Part shown: one piece after another, positions 7,392 to 14,530 of the stretch
Layout of the letters: each line of letters opens with the position of its first letter
How positions within the stretch are numbered: position 1 is the stretch's first letter
DNA from: DASPHG01 sp035629775
GTDB lineage: Bacteria > Actinomycetota > Thermoleophilia > Solirubrobacterales > Thermoleophilaceae
Direction: 5' to 3'
DNA length: 61,725 nucleotides
Assembly: GCA_035629775.1 (NCBI GenBank)
Contig: DASPHG010000029.1
Span: 1-61,725 of the forward strand
Position numbers and translations under genes: made by a program
The notes under the pieces: model-generated
What the model saw: only the letters and a program-made list of their open reading frames with translations
Database searches by the model: none
What the model was told of the DNA's origin: nothing

Positions 7392-8436
7392 GGACGTGCT
7401 CGAGGAGATCACCCCGGCCCCGGACCCCGACTTCGTCGCCGACATGGAGCGGCGGATGGAGATGGGGTTCCCCGCCCCCGAGAAGCGCGGGCGACCGCGA
7501 ATCGTCCTTCCGTCGTTCCGCCCCCGCCCGTTCGTCGCCGCGGCGGCCAGCACCCTGCTGGCGCTGATGGTGGCGGTCGCGCTCACGCAGGAAGGCCGCG
7601 ACGACGCCGGGAGTGGCGCCGTCGTCGCCCAGGAGGCCGGCTCGTTCGCCGGCGACGCCGGGGGCGGGCAGGTCGAGGAGCGGGCGCTCGCGGCCCCGGA
7701 TGCGACATCCGCAGAGGCGCTTCCGGCTCCGTTCCCGCCGCCGAACGCCGATCTCGCGCCCGGTGTGCGCGAGCGGCGCGTCGAGCGCGTCGCGAACCTC
7801 ATCCTGGCGGGCGATCCCGACGAGTTCGACCGTGTGTCGAGCGCGATCTTCCGCATCACCGGGAACCGCGGCGGTTTCGTGACGCAGTCGTCGCTGACCC
7901 AGGGCGAGGACGCCTTCACCGGCGGGTTCTTCGACCTGCGCGTCCCGGTGGACCAGCTGCAGCCGGCCCTGAACGACCTTTCGCGCCTCGCGACCGTGCG
8001 CGCGCGGACCGAGTCCGGCACCGACGTCACCGGGACGTTCGTGTCCCTTCGGGACCGCCTCCGGATGGCCCGGGCCCTTCGCACGAGCCTGCTGCGGCGG
8101 CTCGAGCTCGCCACGACCGAGGCGGCCGTGCAATCGCTCCAGCGGCGGCTCGCGATCGTGGGGAACCGCATCACGGGGCTTCGCTCCCAGCTTCGGGACG
8201 CGCGCAGCAGGACGGAGTTCGCGACGATCACGGTCGAGCTGGTCAACGAGGACCCGGGCGCGTCGGACAGCGAGACCGACGAGGCCCTTGACGACGCCGT
8301 CGGCTCGCTCGAGGACCTCGCCAACTTCCTGATTCGCGCGCTCGGCGTGCTCCTGCCTGCGACGGTGATCGGAATGGCGGTGTGGTTCGTGGCACGCGGC
8401 GCGCGGCGTCGCGCACGGGAGCGCTCGCTGGCTTAG
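7378..8436 (+). CDS. DUF4349-domain membrane protein, candidate anti-sigma partner
   Basis: This 352-residue protein has a cytoplasmic N-terminus of about 55 residues (opening MKTLEDVLEEITPAPDPDF). A transmembrane segment follows (FVAAAASTLLALMVAVALT, about 55-73), then an extracytoplasmic linker rich in Ala/Pro/Gly. The DUF4349 region (about 135-290) includes RVANLILAGDPDEFD, GGFVTQSS, FFDLRVPVDQLQPAL and a coiled coil LRTSLLRRLELATTEAAVQS. A second transmembrane helix (FLIRALGVLLPATVIGMAVW) and a basic tail complete it. No zinc-binding HxxxCxxC motif is seen, so it is not a classical ZAS anti-sigma. The 14-bp overlap with the ECF gene suggests a role in controlling or reporting to that sigma factor; this is inference. 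Confidence 0.85.
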   Translation: MKTLEDVLEEITPAPDPDFVADMERRMEMGFPAPEKRGRPRIVLPSFRPRPFVAAAASTLLALMVAVALTQEGRDDAGSGAVVAQEAGSFAGDAGGGQVEERALAAPDATSAEALPAPFPPPNADLAPGVRERRVERVANLILAGDPDEFDRVSSAIFRITGNRGGFVTQSSLTQGEDAFTGGFFDLRVPVDQLQPALNDLSRLATVRARTESGTDVTGTFVSLRDRLRMARALRTSLLRRLELATTEAAVQSLQRRLAIVGNRITGLRSQLRDARSRTEFATITVELVNEDPGASDSETDEALDDAVGSLEDLANFLIRALGVLLPATVIGMAVWFVARGARRRARERSLA

Positions 8437-8484
8437 GCTTGGCCTCTGCCCAAGGGCTCCGACACAGTCGAACTTCTGTCGCAG

Positions 8485-9138
8485 GTGCCGCTGTTCGCAG
8501 GGCTGGTGCCTGCCGACATCGCCAAGGTCGCCGACGTGGCGGTCCCGCGACGCTGGTCGGCGGGCGAGGTGGTCTTCCGCGAAGGGGACGAGGGCGACAC
8601 GTGCTACGTGATCCGCACCGGCGCGGCCCGCGTGACACGCAACCACAGCGACGGGCGCGCGATCACGCTCGCGGAACTCCGGCGCGGGGACATCTTCGGA
8701 GAGCTCGCGATGTGGGGCGGCGAAACTCGCTCGGCCACCGTGGAGGCGCTCGAGGACACGACCGCAGTCGCCCTGCTCGCCGGCGACATGCGGCGGCTCC
8801 TGGCGGCGCGGCCCGAGATTGCGGTCGAGCTGCTGGGCGAGCTGGCCTCGCGGCTGCGCGGCGCGAACGAGCGGATCACCCGCCAGTCCTTCCAGACGGT
8901 CGCGGGCCGGGTGGCCTCGGTGCTGGTCGGCCAGGTCGCCGCGCGCGTGAGCGAGGGCGTCGACGAGCACGACGTCGTGATCTCGGCGACCCAGGCCGAC
9001 ATCGCCCAGCTCGCCGGCTCCTCGCGCGAGTCCGCGTCCCGTTTCCTCGCCACGCTGGAGCGTGCCGGCATCGTCTCCACCGGGCGGGGGAAGGTCACAG
9101 TGCATGACCCCGCTGCGCTCCGGAACTACATCTACTGA
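8485..9138 (+). CDS. Crp/Fnr family transcriptional regulator
   Basis: It has an N-terminal cyclic-nucleotide-binding fold (VPLFAGLVPADIAKVADVAV, GEVVFREGDEGDTCYVIRTG, ITLAELRRGDIFGELAMW) and a C-terminal winged helix (about residues 135-215). The winged helix includes ISATQADIAQLAGSSRESAS, the recognition helix of the family. The FGELAMWGGETRSA stretch resembles the cNMP phosphate-binding cassette. The first standard start is GTG 8485 (217 residues), but it falls within the first alpha helix: the frame upstream (SDTVELLSQV) looks like native family sequence. It is open back to the previous stop, with only CTG codons such as 8446 available. The real start may therefore be CTG 8446. Confidence 0.88.
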   Translation: MPLFAGLVPADIAKVADVAVPRRWSAGEVVFREGDEGDTCYVIRTGAARVTRNHSDGRAITLAELRRGDIFGELAMWGGETRSATVEALEDTTAVALLAGDMRRLLAARPEIAVELLGELASRLRGANERITRQSFQTVAGRVASVLVGQVAARVSEGVDEHDVVISATQADIAQLAGSSRESASRFLATLERAGIVSTGRGKVTVHDPAALRNYIY

Positions 9139-9745
9139 CGCCCGCGCACGGATGGTCGAGCGCCAGCTGCGGCGGCGCGGGATCCATGACCAGCGCGTCC
9201 TGGCCGCGATGGCCGAGGTGCCGCGGGAGCACTTCGTGCCGCGTCGCGAGCGGCCCAGGGCGTACCGCGACGGGGCGTTGCCGATCGGCTCGGGCCAGAC
9301 GATCTCGCAACCCTGGATCGTGGCCGCGATGGCGCAGGCACTCGAGCTCCGCGGCGACGAACGGGTGCTCGAGGTTGGCTGCGGATCGGGTTACTCGGCG
9401 GCGGTGCTCTCCCTTCTCTGCCGGGACCTCGTGACGATTGAGCGCCACGTGGCGCTCGCCGACCAGGCGGAGGCACGGTTGAGCCAGCTCGATCGCCCGA
9501 ACGTGGAGGTTCGCGTGGGCGACGGCACGGCAGGCGCGCCCGACCGCGGGCCGTTCGACGGGATCTCGGTGACCGCCACCGCCGAGGGCGGGCCGCCGCC
9601 CGCGCTGGTGGCTCAGCTCGCCCCGACGGGGACGCTGGTCTGCCCGGTCCGCCGCCCCGAGGGGGAGCACCTGGTCCGCCTGCGCGGCGGCGTCGAGGAG
9701 ACGATCGCCGCGGTCCGCTTCGTGCCCCTGGTCAGCGACGAGTGA
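9104..9745 (+). CDS. pcm: Protein-L-isoaspartate O-methyltransferase
   Basis: This 213-residue SAM-dependent methyltransferase repairs isoaspartyl damage in proteins. It shows the Pcm hallmarks MVERQLRRRGIHDQRVLAAM, VPREHFVP, ALPIGSGQTISQPWIVAAM and the SAM-binding VLEVGCGSGYSAAVLS. Near the C-terminus VCPVRRPEGEHLVRLR matches the family. ATG 9104 overlaps the end of the Crp-like gene by 35 bp; an alternative start, the in-frame GTG at 9149, would begin at MVERQL. It overlaps the next gene by 4 bp (GTGA). Confidence 0.93.
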   Translation: MTPLRSGTTSTDARARMVERQLRRRGIHDQRVLAAMAEVPREHFVPRRERPRAYRDGALPIGSGQTISQPWIVAAMAQALELRGDERVLEVGCGSGYSAAVLSLLCRDLVTIERHVALADQAEARLSQLDRPNVEVRVGDGTAGAPDRGPFDGISVTATAEGGPPPALVAQLAPTGTLVCPVRRPEGEHLVRLRGGVEETIAAVRFVPLVSDE

Positions 9746-10182
9746 CGGAGCGGCCGCCGCTCCTGCGCGAGTTCTCGGCCGGCGGGCTCGTCGTGCGGCG
9801 GATGCGGGGCCGGCCGTACGTCGCCGCGGTCCGCGTGAAGGGCGGGCGGGTGCTCGCGCTGCCGAAGGGCCACATCGAGGCCGGGGAAAGTGGGGCCGAG
9901 GCGGCGATCCGCGAGGTGCGCGAGGAGGCCGGTGTGGATGGGCGCTTGGTCGAGAAGCTCGACGACATCCGGTACTGGTACACGCGCGACGGCGCGCGCG
10001 TCCTCAAGGTCGTTTCGTTCTTCCTGCTCGCGTACCGGTCGGGGTCGGTGCGGAACTACCAGCGCGCGGAGGTAGACGGAGCCGAATGGGTTCCACTCGA
10101 GGATGCGCCGCGGCTCCTGGCGTACTCGGGCGAGAAGAAAATGGCCGCCGCCGCCCTATCGAAGCTGGCCGACAAGGGCTAG
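9742..10182 (+). CDS. Nudix hydrolase
   Basis: This 146-residue Nudix-fold pyrophosphohydrolase has a complete Nudix box, GHIEAGESGAEAAIREVREE followed by AGV, at about residues 46-68. The N-terminus (REFSAGGLVVRR) and the ALPKG preceding the box resemble diadenosine polyphosphate/ADP-ribose-type housekeeping Nudix proteins. The substrate cannot be assigned. The GTG start overlaps the pcm stop as GTGA, indicating coupling. The C-terminal EWVPLEDAPRLL is typical of the fold. Confidence 0.9.
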   Translation: MTERPPLLREFSAGGLVVRRMRGRPYVAAVRVKGGRVLALPKGHIEAGESGAEAAIREVREEAGVDGRLVEKLDDIRYWYTRDGARVLKVVSFFLLAYRSGSVRNYQRAEVDGAEWVPLEDAPRLLAYSGEKKMAAAALSKLADKG

Positions 10183-10192
10183 GCTCCGCCGC

Positions 10193-10591
10193 GTGTTCGT
10201 CCTGAACTTCTACTCGCCGGTGTTCGTCGACCAGCTCCGGCGTCACCGCAAGACGGCGACGATCCGACTGGGCGACAAGAGCGCGAAGTACCGCAAGGGG
10301 AACGTCGTGATGGTCACGGTCGGCTTCCAGCACTCGCCGCGCGAGAAGATCTTCCTCGCCGTGATCGACGAGGTCGAGGTGAAGCGCGTCAAGGAGCTCT
10401 CGCCGCGCGACATCGAGCACGACAACCCCGAGTTCCGCCGCCTGGACGAGACGATCCACTTCCTCGAGCAGATCTACGGCCGCTCGGTCAGCGAGGAGGA
10501 CACCGTGACGATCGTCCGCTTCTCCGAGATCAAGGAAACGCCGAGCGAGTTCTCCGAGCGCCTGCGCGGCTCCGCACCGCACCAGAACTGA
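10193..10591 (+). CDS. ASCH-domain protein
   Basis: This 132-residue protein begins at GTG 10193 (VFVLNFYSPVFVDQL). The pattern HRKTATIRLGDKSAKYRKGN is the ASCH-domain signature around a T-x-R and a G-D/G-N turn. VIDEVEVKRVKEL and the E-x-F-R-R-L segment are also typical of the fold. ASCH proteins are predicted RNA-binding or nucleoside-amide-hydrolysing proteins; the exact role here is unknown. It lies 10 bp after the Nudix stop. Its TGA stop is the first bases of a perfect palindrome. Confidence 0.8.
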   Translation: MFVLNFYSPVFVDQLRRHRKTATIRLGDKSAKYRKGNVVMVTVGFQHSPREKIFLAVIDEVEVKRVKELSPRDIEHDNPEFRRLDETIHFLEQIYGRSVSEEDTVTIVRFSEIKETPSEFSERLRGSAPHQN

Positions 10592-10615
10592 ACAAGGGGC
10601 CAGGCCCCTTGTTCA
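10589..10615. terminator. Perfect palindrome at the end of the ASCH gene, possible terminator
   Basis: 13-bp arms (TGAACAAGGGGCC and GGCCCCTTGTTCA) surround a single A with no mismatch; a very stable hairpin. It starts in the stop codon of the upstream gene and lies just before the groES operators, so it may insulate the chaperone operon. No U-tract follows. The core is shared with the palindrome inside nei. Confidence 0.6.
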
Positions 10616-10619
10616 ATCC

Positions 10620-10644
10620 TGGCACTCGGTAGGTCAGAGTGCCA
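10620..10644. promoter_or_regulatory. CIRCE operator 1 (HrcA-binding type)
   Basis: TGGCACTC, nine bases, GAGTGCCA. This is the inverted-repeat CIRCE element (consensus arms GCACTC/GAGTGC with N9 spacer), bound by the heat-shock repressor HrcA. It lies 65 bp before groES. No hrcA gene is in this window. Confidence 0.93.
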
Positions 10645-10649
10645 GGTTT

Positions 10650-10674
10650 TGGCACTCCCTTTGCTAGAGTGCCA
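10650..10674. promoter_or_regulatory. CIRCE operator 2 (HrcA-binding type)
   Basis: A second copy, TGGCACTC, nine bases, GAGTGCCA, begins five bases after the first copy ends. The centres are 30 bp apart, close to three helical turns, so two repressor dimers could bind on one face. The groES promoter is presumably overlapped by these sites, but I cannot define its -35 and -10 with confidence. Confidence 0.93.
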
Positions 10675-10708
10675 CGCTGTAGTTGGACTCAATTCCGGAG
10701 GTCTACGA

Positions 10709-10999
10709 ATGAAGTTGAAGCCTCTTGGCGATCGCGTGATCGTCCAGGCTCTCGAGGAGGAGGAGACGACCGCCAGCGGCATCGTCCTCCCCGACACAGC
10801 GAAGGAAAAGCCGCAGCGCGGCAAGGTCGTCGCCGTTGGCGATGGCAAGTGGGACGAGGACGGCGAGAAGCGCATTCCGCTCGACGTCGCCGAGGGCGAC
10901 GAGGTCCTCTACTCGAAGTACGGCGGGACCGAGATCACGGTCGAGGGCGAGGATCTCCTCGTTCTGCGTGAGTCGGACGTGCTCGCCAAGGTCGCCTGA
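10709..10999 (+). CDS. groES: Co-chaperonin GroES (Hsp10)
   Basis: This 96-residue lid subunit caps the GroEL folding chamber. It begins KLKPLGDRVIVQ and contains the mobile-loop pattern EEEETTASGIVLPDTAKEKP and GDEVLYSKYGGTEI, all typical. ATG 10709 has a good ribosome-binding site, GGAGG at 10697-10701. It is followed 30 bp later by groEL in the same operon. Regulation by HrcA through two CIRCE sites is indicated by the upstream sequence. Confidence 0.98.
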   Translation: MKLKPLGDRVIVQALEEEETTASGIVLPDTAKEKPQRGKVVAVGDGKWDEDGEKRIPLDVAEGDEVLYSKYGGTEITVEGEDLLVLRESDVLAKVA

Positions 11000-11029
11000 A
11001 TCCGAGACTGAACACGGAGGACTAGATAT

Positions 11030-12655
11030 ATGGCTCACAAGGAGCTGAAGTACGACACCGAGGCGCGCAAGGCGCTGGAGTCCGGGGTCGACGCTGTCGC
11101 CAACGCGGTCAAGGTCACCCTTGGCCCGAAGGGCCGCTACGTCGTCCTCGACAAGAAGTTCGGTGCCCCGACGATCACGAACGACGGCGTGACCATTGCG
11201 CGTGAGATCGAGGTCGAGGACGTATTCGAGAACCAGGGTGCGCAGCTCGTGCGCGAGGTCGCTACGGCGACCAACGACGTGGCCGGCGACGGCACCACGA
11301 CGGCAACGGTGCTCGCCCAGACGATCGTCCGCCAGGGCCTGAAGAACGTCACGGCCGGCGCCAACCCGATCGCGCTCCGGCGCGGCATCGAGAAGGCCGT
11401 CGACCAGGTCGTCGAGAACATCCGGACCCAGAGCAAGGAGGTCTCGGGCAAGGAGCAGATCGCGCGCGTCGCGGCCATTTCGGCCGGTGACGACGAGATC
11501 GGCGACGTGATCGCGGATGCGATCGAGAAGGTCGGCAAGGACGGCGTGGTGAACGTCGAGGAGGGCCAGACGTTCGGCATGGACCTCGAGTTCACCGAGG
11601 GCATGCAGTTCGACAAGGGCTACATCTCGCCCTACATGGCGACCGACCAGGAGCGCATGGAGGCGGTCCTCGAGGACCCCTACATCCTGATCGCCAACCA
11701 GAAGATCGGCTCCGTCCGCGACCTTCTGCCCGTGCTGGAGCAGGTCATGCAGTCGGGCAAGCCGCTCGTGATCGTTGCCGAGGACGTCGAGGGCGAGAGC
11801 CTCGCGACGCTCGTCGTCAACAAGCTCCGCGGCACGTTCACCGGCGTCGCGGTCAAGGCACCCGGCTTCGGCGACCGCCGTAAGCGGATGCTCGAGGACA
11901 TCGCGATCCTCACCGGCGGTGAGGTGATCACCGAGGAGATGGGCCTCAAGCTGGAGAACACCCAGCTCTCGCAGCTCGGTCGCGCCCGCCGCGTCGTCGT
12001 GGCGAAGGACAACACGACGATCGTCGACGGTGCCGGCGACTCGGACGCCATCAAGGGCCGCATCAACCAGATCAAGACCGAGGTCGAGAACACCGACTCG
12101 GACTTCGATCGCGAGAAGCTCCAGGAGCGGCTGGCCAAGCTCTCGGGCGGCGTCGCGGTGGTCAAGGTCGGCGCTGCCACCGAGACCGAGATGAAGGAGA
12201 AGAAGCACCGCGTCGAGGACGCCCTCCAGGCGACCCGCGCGGCCCTCGAGGAGGGCATCGTCCCCGGCGGCGGCACCGCGCTGCTGCGGGCGGCCGATGC
12301 GATCAAGGTCGACGCGCTCGACGACGCGGACGAGCAGACCGGGGCGCGGATCATCCTCCGCGCGCTGGAGGAGCCCGTCCGTCAGCTCGCCGAGAACGCC
12401 GGCCTCGAGGGCTCGGTCGTGGTCAACGACGTCCGCAAGGCGAAGAAGGGCTCCGGCCTGAACGCCGAGTCGGGCGAGATCGTTGACCTCGTCGCCGAGG
12501 GCATCATCGATCCCGCGATGGTCACCCGGTCCGCGCTGCAGAACGCGGCGTCGATCGCGAAGAACATCCTCACCACGGAGTGCATCGTGGCCGAGATGCC
12601 GGAGAAGGACGGCGCCATGGCCGGGATGCCCGGAGGCATGGACGGAATGATGTAG
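11030..12655 (+). CDS. groEL: Chaperonin GroEL (Hsp60)
   Basis: This 541-residue chaperonin subunit has the expected full length. It shows VTLGPKGRYVVLDKKFGAPT, the ATPase motif NDVAGDGTTTATVLAQ, and EEGIVPGGGTAL, and it ends in the methionine/glycine-rich tail GGMDGMM seen in folding-competent GroELs. The ribosome-binding site GGAGG precedes ATG 11030. It follows groES by 30 bp. A GC-rich hairpin just after its stop overlaps the end of the convergent gene. Confidence 0.98.
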   Translation: MAHKELKYDTEARKALESGVDAVANAVKVTLGPKGRYVVLDKKFGAPTITNDGVTIAREIEVEDVFENQGAQLVREVATATNDVAGDGTTTATVLAQTIVRQGLKNVTAGANPIALRRGIEKAVDQVVENIRTQSKEVSGKEQIARVAAISAGDDEIGDVIADAIEKVGKDGVVNVEEGQTFGMDLEFTEGMQFDKGYISPYMATDQERMEAVLEDPYILIANQKIGSVRDLLPVLEQVMQSGKPLVIVAEDVEGESLATLVVNKLRGTFTGVAVKAPGFGDRRKRMLEDIAILTGGEVITEEMGLKLENTQLSQLGRARRVVVAKDNTTIVDGAGDSDAIKGRINQIKTEVENTDSDFDREKLQERLAKLSGGVAVVKVGAATETEMKEKKHRVEDALQATRAALEEGIVPGGGTALLRAADAIKVDALDDADEQTGARIILRALEEPVRQLAENAGLEGSVVVNDVRKAKKGSGLNAESGEIVDLVAEGIIDPAMVTRSALQNAASIAKNILTTECIVAEMPEKDGAMAGMPGGMDGMM

Positions 12656-12663
12656 GCGGGCGG

Positions 12664-12689
12664 GCTGGGTGCCTTAGCGGGCGCCCAGC
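12664..12689. terminator. Hairpin between convergent groEL and SDR genes, possible bidirectional terminator
   Basis: Arms GCTGGGTGCC and GGCGCCCAGC (one G-T-type mismatch) enclose the loop TTAGCG. The loop contains the stop codon of the minus-strand gene. There is no T-tract on either side, so termination efficiency is uncertain. Confidence 0.4.
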
Positions 12690-13549
12690 ACCGCCGCCAT
12701 CGGAAGCGGGCGGACGCCGAGCGACTCGGCGTCCGCCGTTCCCTTGGGAGTCGTCATCGACAGCTCCATGAGCTGGGCCTCGTCCCAGGTGGCGAACACC
12801 GCGGGACCGGCGAACGCGCCCGCCACCTTCAGCCCGGCGCGAACGAACGGGAGCGGCACGTGGAGCAGCCGGCGGCGGCGCCCGAACGCCCGCAGGGCCG
12901 TCTTCACGATGCCGTCGTAGGTGAGGGCCTCCGGGCCCGCCAGGTCGTAGCGGGCCCTGCCGTTGGGCCGCTCGACCGCAGCGACCACGGCGTCGGCCAC
13001 GTCCTCGGCCCAGATCGGCTGGTAGAGCGCGTCGCCCGCCCCCGAAACCGGCGCGACCGGCAGGTGGGAGAGCCGCTCGAGCAGGGTGATCCACGGGTCG
13101 CCCGGCGAGTAGACGATCGAGGGCGCGAACACGGTCGTCTCCAGGTCCGACTCCTCCACGGCCTGCTCGGCGAGGGCCTTCGCGCGGAAGAAGCGCGCCG
13201 GCGAGTGGAGCGAAGCGCCAATCGCGGAGAAGAACACGAAGCGCTTGACCCCGGCGCGCTCGGCGGCGCGCACCAGCCGGAGCGTGGCCACCGCGTCGAG
13301 CTCCTCGATCGAGCCGCCCGGCTGATCGCGGATCGCGGCCGCCAAATGGATCACCGTGTCCACGCCGCGCATCGCGTTCCGGAACGAGGCCGGGTTCCCC
13401 AGGTCGCCGAGCGCGATCTGCACGCGGACGCGCTCCGAGCCGAGCCGGCGCGGGTCGCGGACCAGGCACCGCACCGGGGTGCCGGTCGCGGTCAGGCGGC
13501 GCAGCAGCGGGGTCCCGATGGTGCCCGTGGCACCAGTCAGCAGGATCAT
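12674..13549 (-). CDS. NAD(P)-binding SDR/NmrA-like oxidoreductase
   Basis: This 291-residue atypical short-chain dehydrogenase starts with the Rossmann motif TGATGTIG (TGxxGxxG). Further features are VIHLAAA, KRFVFFSAIGA, a segment equivalent to the Y-x-x-x-K region that lacks a clear tyrosine (ARFFRAKALAEQAV), and APSIVYSPGD. The pattern resembles the complex I NDUFA9-like/UDP-sugar-epimerase-related group. It may be a quinone-related or regulatory NAD(P)-binder and not a true sugar epimerase. Its start lies 4 bp after the stop of the molybdoenzyme gene (13554) on the same strand, so the two are probably co-transcribed. Confidence 0.85.
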   Translation of the reverse strand: MILLTGATGTIGTPLLRRLTATGTPVRCLVRDPRRLGSERVRVQIALGDLGNPASFRNAMRGVDTVIHLAAAIRDQPGGSIEELDAVATLRLVRAAERAGVKRFVFFSAIGASLHSPARFFRAKALAEQAVEESDLETTVFAPSIVYSPGDPWITLLERLSHLPVAPVSGAGDALYQPIWAEDVADAVVAAVERPNGRARYDLAGPEALTYDGIVKTALRAFGRRRRLLHVPLPFVRAGLKVAGAFAGPAVFATWDEAQLMELSMTTPKGTADAESLGVRPLPMAAVLGAR

Positions 13550-13553
13550 GCGC

Positions 13554-14177
13554 TCAGAACCAATGCCGCTCTTCGCGCCAGGGATCGGCGTCGTTGTGGT
13601 ACCCGTTCAGCTCCCAGAAGCCCATCCGGTCCTCGCTCATCACCTCGAGCTTGCGTAGGAACTTCGCCGACTTCCAGAAGTATCGCTTCGGGACGATCAG
13701 CCGCAGCGGCGCCCCGTGGTCGTGCTCGAGCGGCTCGCCCTCGTACGTGTGCGCCAGCAACGCGTCGTCGTCGAGGACGGCCGCGAGCGGCACGTTCGTC
13801 GTGTAGCCGCCGTCCGAGTACGCCATCAGGTGCGTCCCGCTCGGTTTCACCCCGGCGCGGTCGAGGACGTCCCTCACCGGGACACCGGTCCAGGTCGTGT
13901 CCAGCTTCGACCAGCGCGTGACGCAGTGGATGTCGAGCGTGACGTCGCGCTGGGGCAGCGCCACCAGCTCGTCCCAGGAGAGCTTCACCTCGTTCTCGAC
14001 CTCGCCGAACACCGTCAGCTCCCAGCTCGCCAGGTCGTACTTCGGGTTCGGGCCGACCGTCAGTACCGGGAAGCGCTCGGTCAGATACTGGCCGGGCGGG
14101 ATCCGCGCGGGGTCGACGCCGAGTTTCTCGGCCTGGCGGCGGCCGCGGGCAGAAAGCATCCGAGAGGTGATCGCCAC
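13554..14177 (-). CDS. Molybdopterin-dependent oxidoreductase, sulfite-oxidase fold
   Basis: This 207-residue protein has the oxidoreductase molybdopterin-binding domain of the sulfite oxidase/MsrP family. It shows WELTVFGEVENEVKLSWDEL, LDIHCVTRWSKLDTTWTGVP with the molybdenum-ligating Cys, HDHGAPLRLIVPKRYFWKSA, and a C-terminal FWELNGYHNDADPW. It lacks a twin-arginine signal and a dimerisation domain, so it is a short cytoplasmic form whose substrate is unknown. GTG 14177 is used; ATG 14159 is possible. A MOT1-like molybdate transporter at 44462 could supply its metal. Confidence 0.9.
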   Translation of the reverse strand: MAITSRMLSARGRRQAEKLGVDPARIPPGQYLTERFPVLTVGPNPKYDLASWELTVFGEVENEVKLSWDELVALPQRDVTLDIHCVTRWSKLDTTWTGVPVRDVLDRAGVKPSGTHLMAYSDGGYTTNVPLAAVLDDDALLAHTYEGEPLEHDHGAPLRLIVPKRYFWKSAKFLRKLEVMSEDRMGFWELNGYHNDADPWREERHWF

Positions 14178-14236
14178 CGGGCTGACTATAGAATCGGGGC
14201 CTCTCTCACCCTCCCCAAGGAGCTGGACGCCGCCAC

Positions 14237-14506
14237 ATGGCCTACGTAATCGCAGAGCCCTGCATCGGACAGAAGGACAACTCCTGCGTCGAGGTCTGCC
14301 CGGTGGACTGCATTCACCCGACGCCGGACGAGTCCGACTACGACCAGGTCGAGATGCTCTACATCGATCCGGAGGAGTGCATCGACTGCGACGCGTGTGT
14401 CGAGGCCTGCCCGGTGGACGCGTGCTTCGCCGAGGACCAGCTCCCGGAGGAGTGGACGAAGTACATCCAGATCAACGCCGACTACTACAAGCAGAGCGCC
14501 GGCTGA
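14237..14506 (+). CDS. fdxA: 7Fe-8S ferredoxin
   Basis: This 89-residue ferredoxin has two clusters' worth of cysteines: EPCIGQKDNSCVEVCPVDC at the N-terminus and CIDCDACVEACPVDAC after it. The wide spacing in the first motif (C-x7-C-x3-C-x3-CIHP region) is that of FdxA-type [3Fe-4S][4Fe-4S] ferredoxins of actinomycetes. It probably serves as an electron carrier, possibly for P450s such as the one at 22803, though nothing here proves that. It is divergent from the molybdoenzyme gene, with 59 bp between starts, and is followed by a terminator. Confidence 0.95.
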   Translation: MAYVIAEPCIGQKDNSCVEVCPVDCIHPTPDESDYDQVEMLYIDPEECIDCDACVEACPVDACFAEDQLPEEWTKYIQINADYYKQSAG

Positions 14507-14509
14507 AAG

Positions 14510-14530
14510 AAAAGGGCTCCGTCCCTTTTT
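14510..14530. terminator. Bidirectional rho-independent terminator between fdxA and mrp
   Basis: AAAAGGG, loop CTCCGT, CCCTTTT, followed by a further T on the plus strand, and with A-rich sequence before it that becomes a T-tract on the minus strand. It lies between convergent ends and overlaps the TAA of the Mrp gene. The GGGCTCCGTCCC core resembles the hairpin at 22150-22170. Confidence 0.75.
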
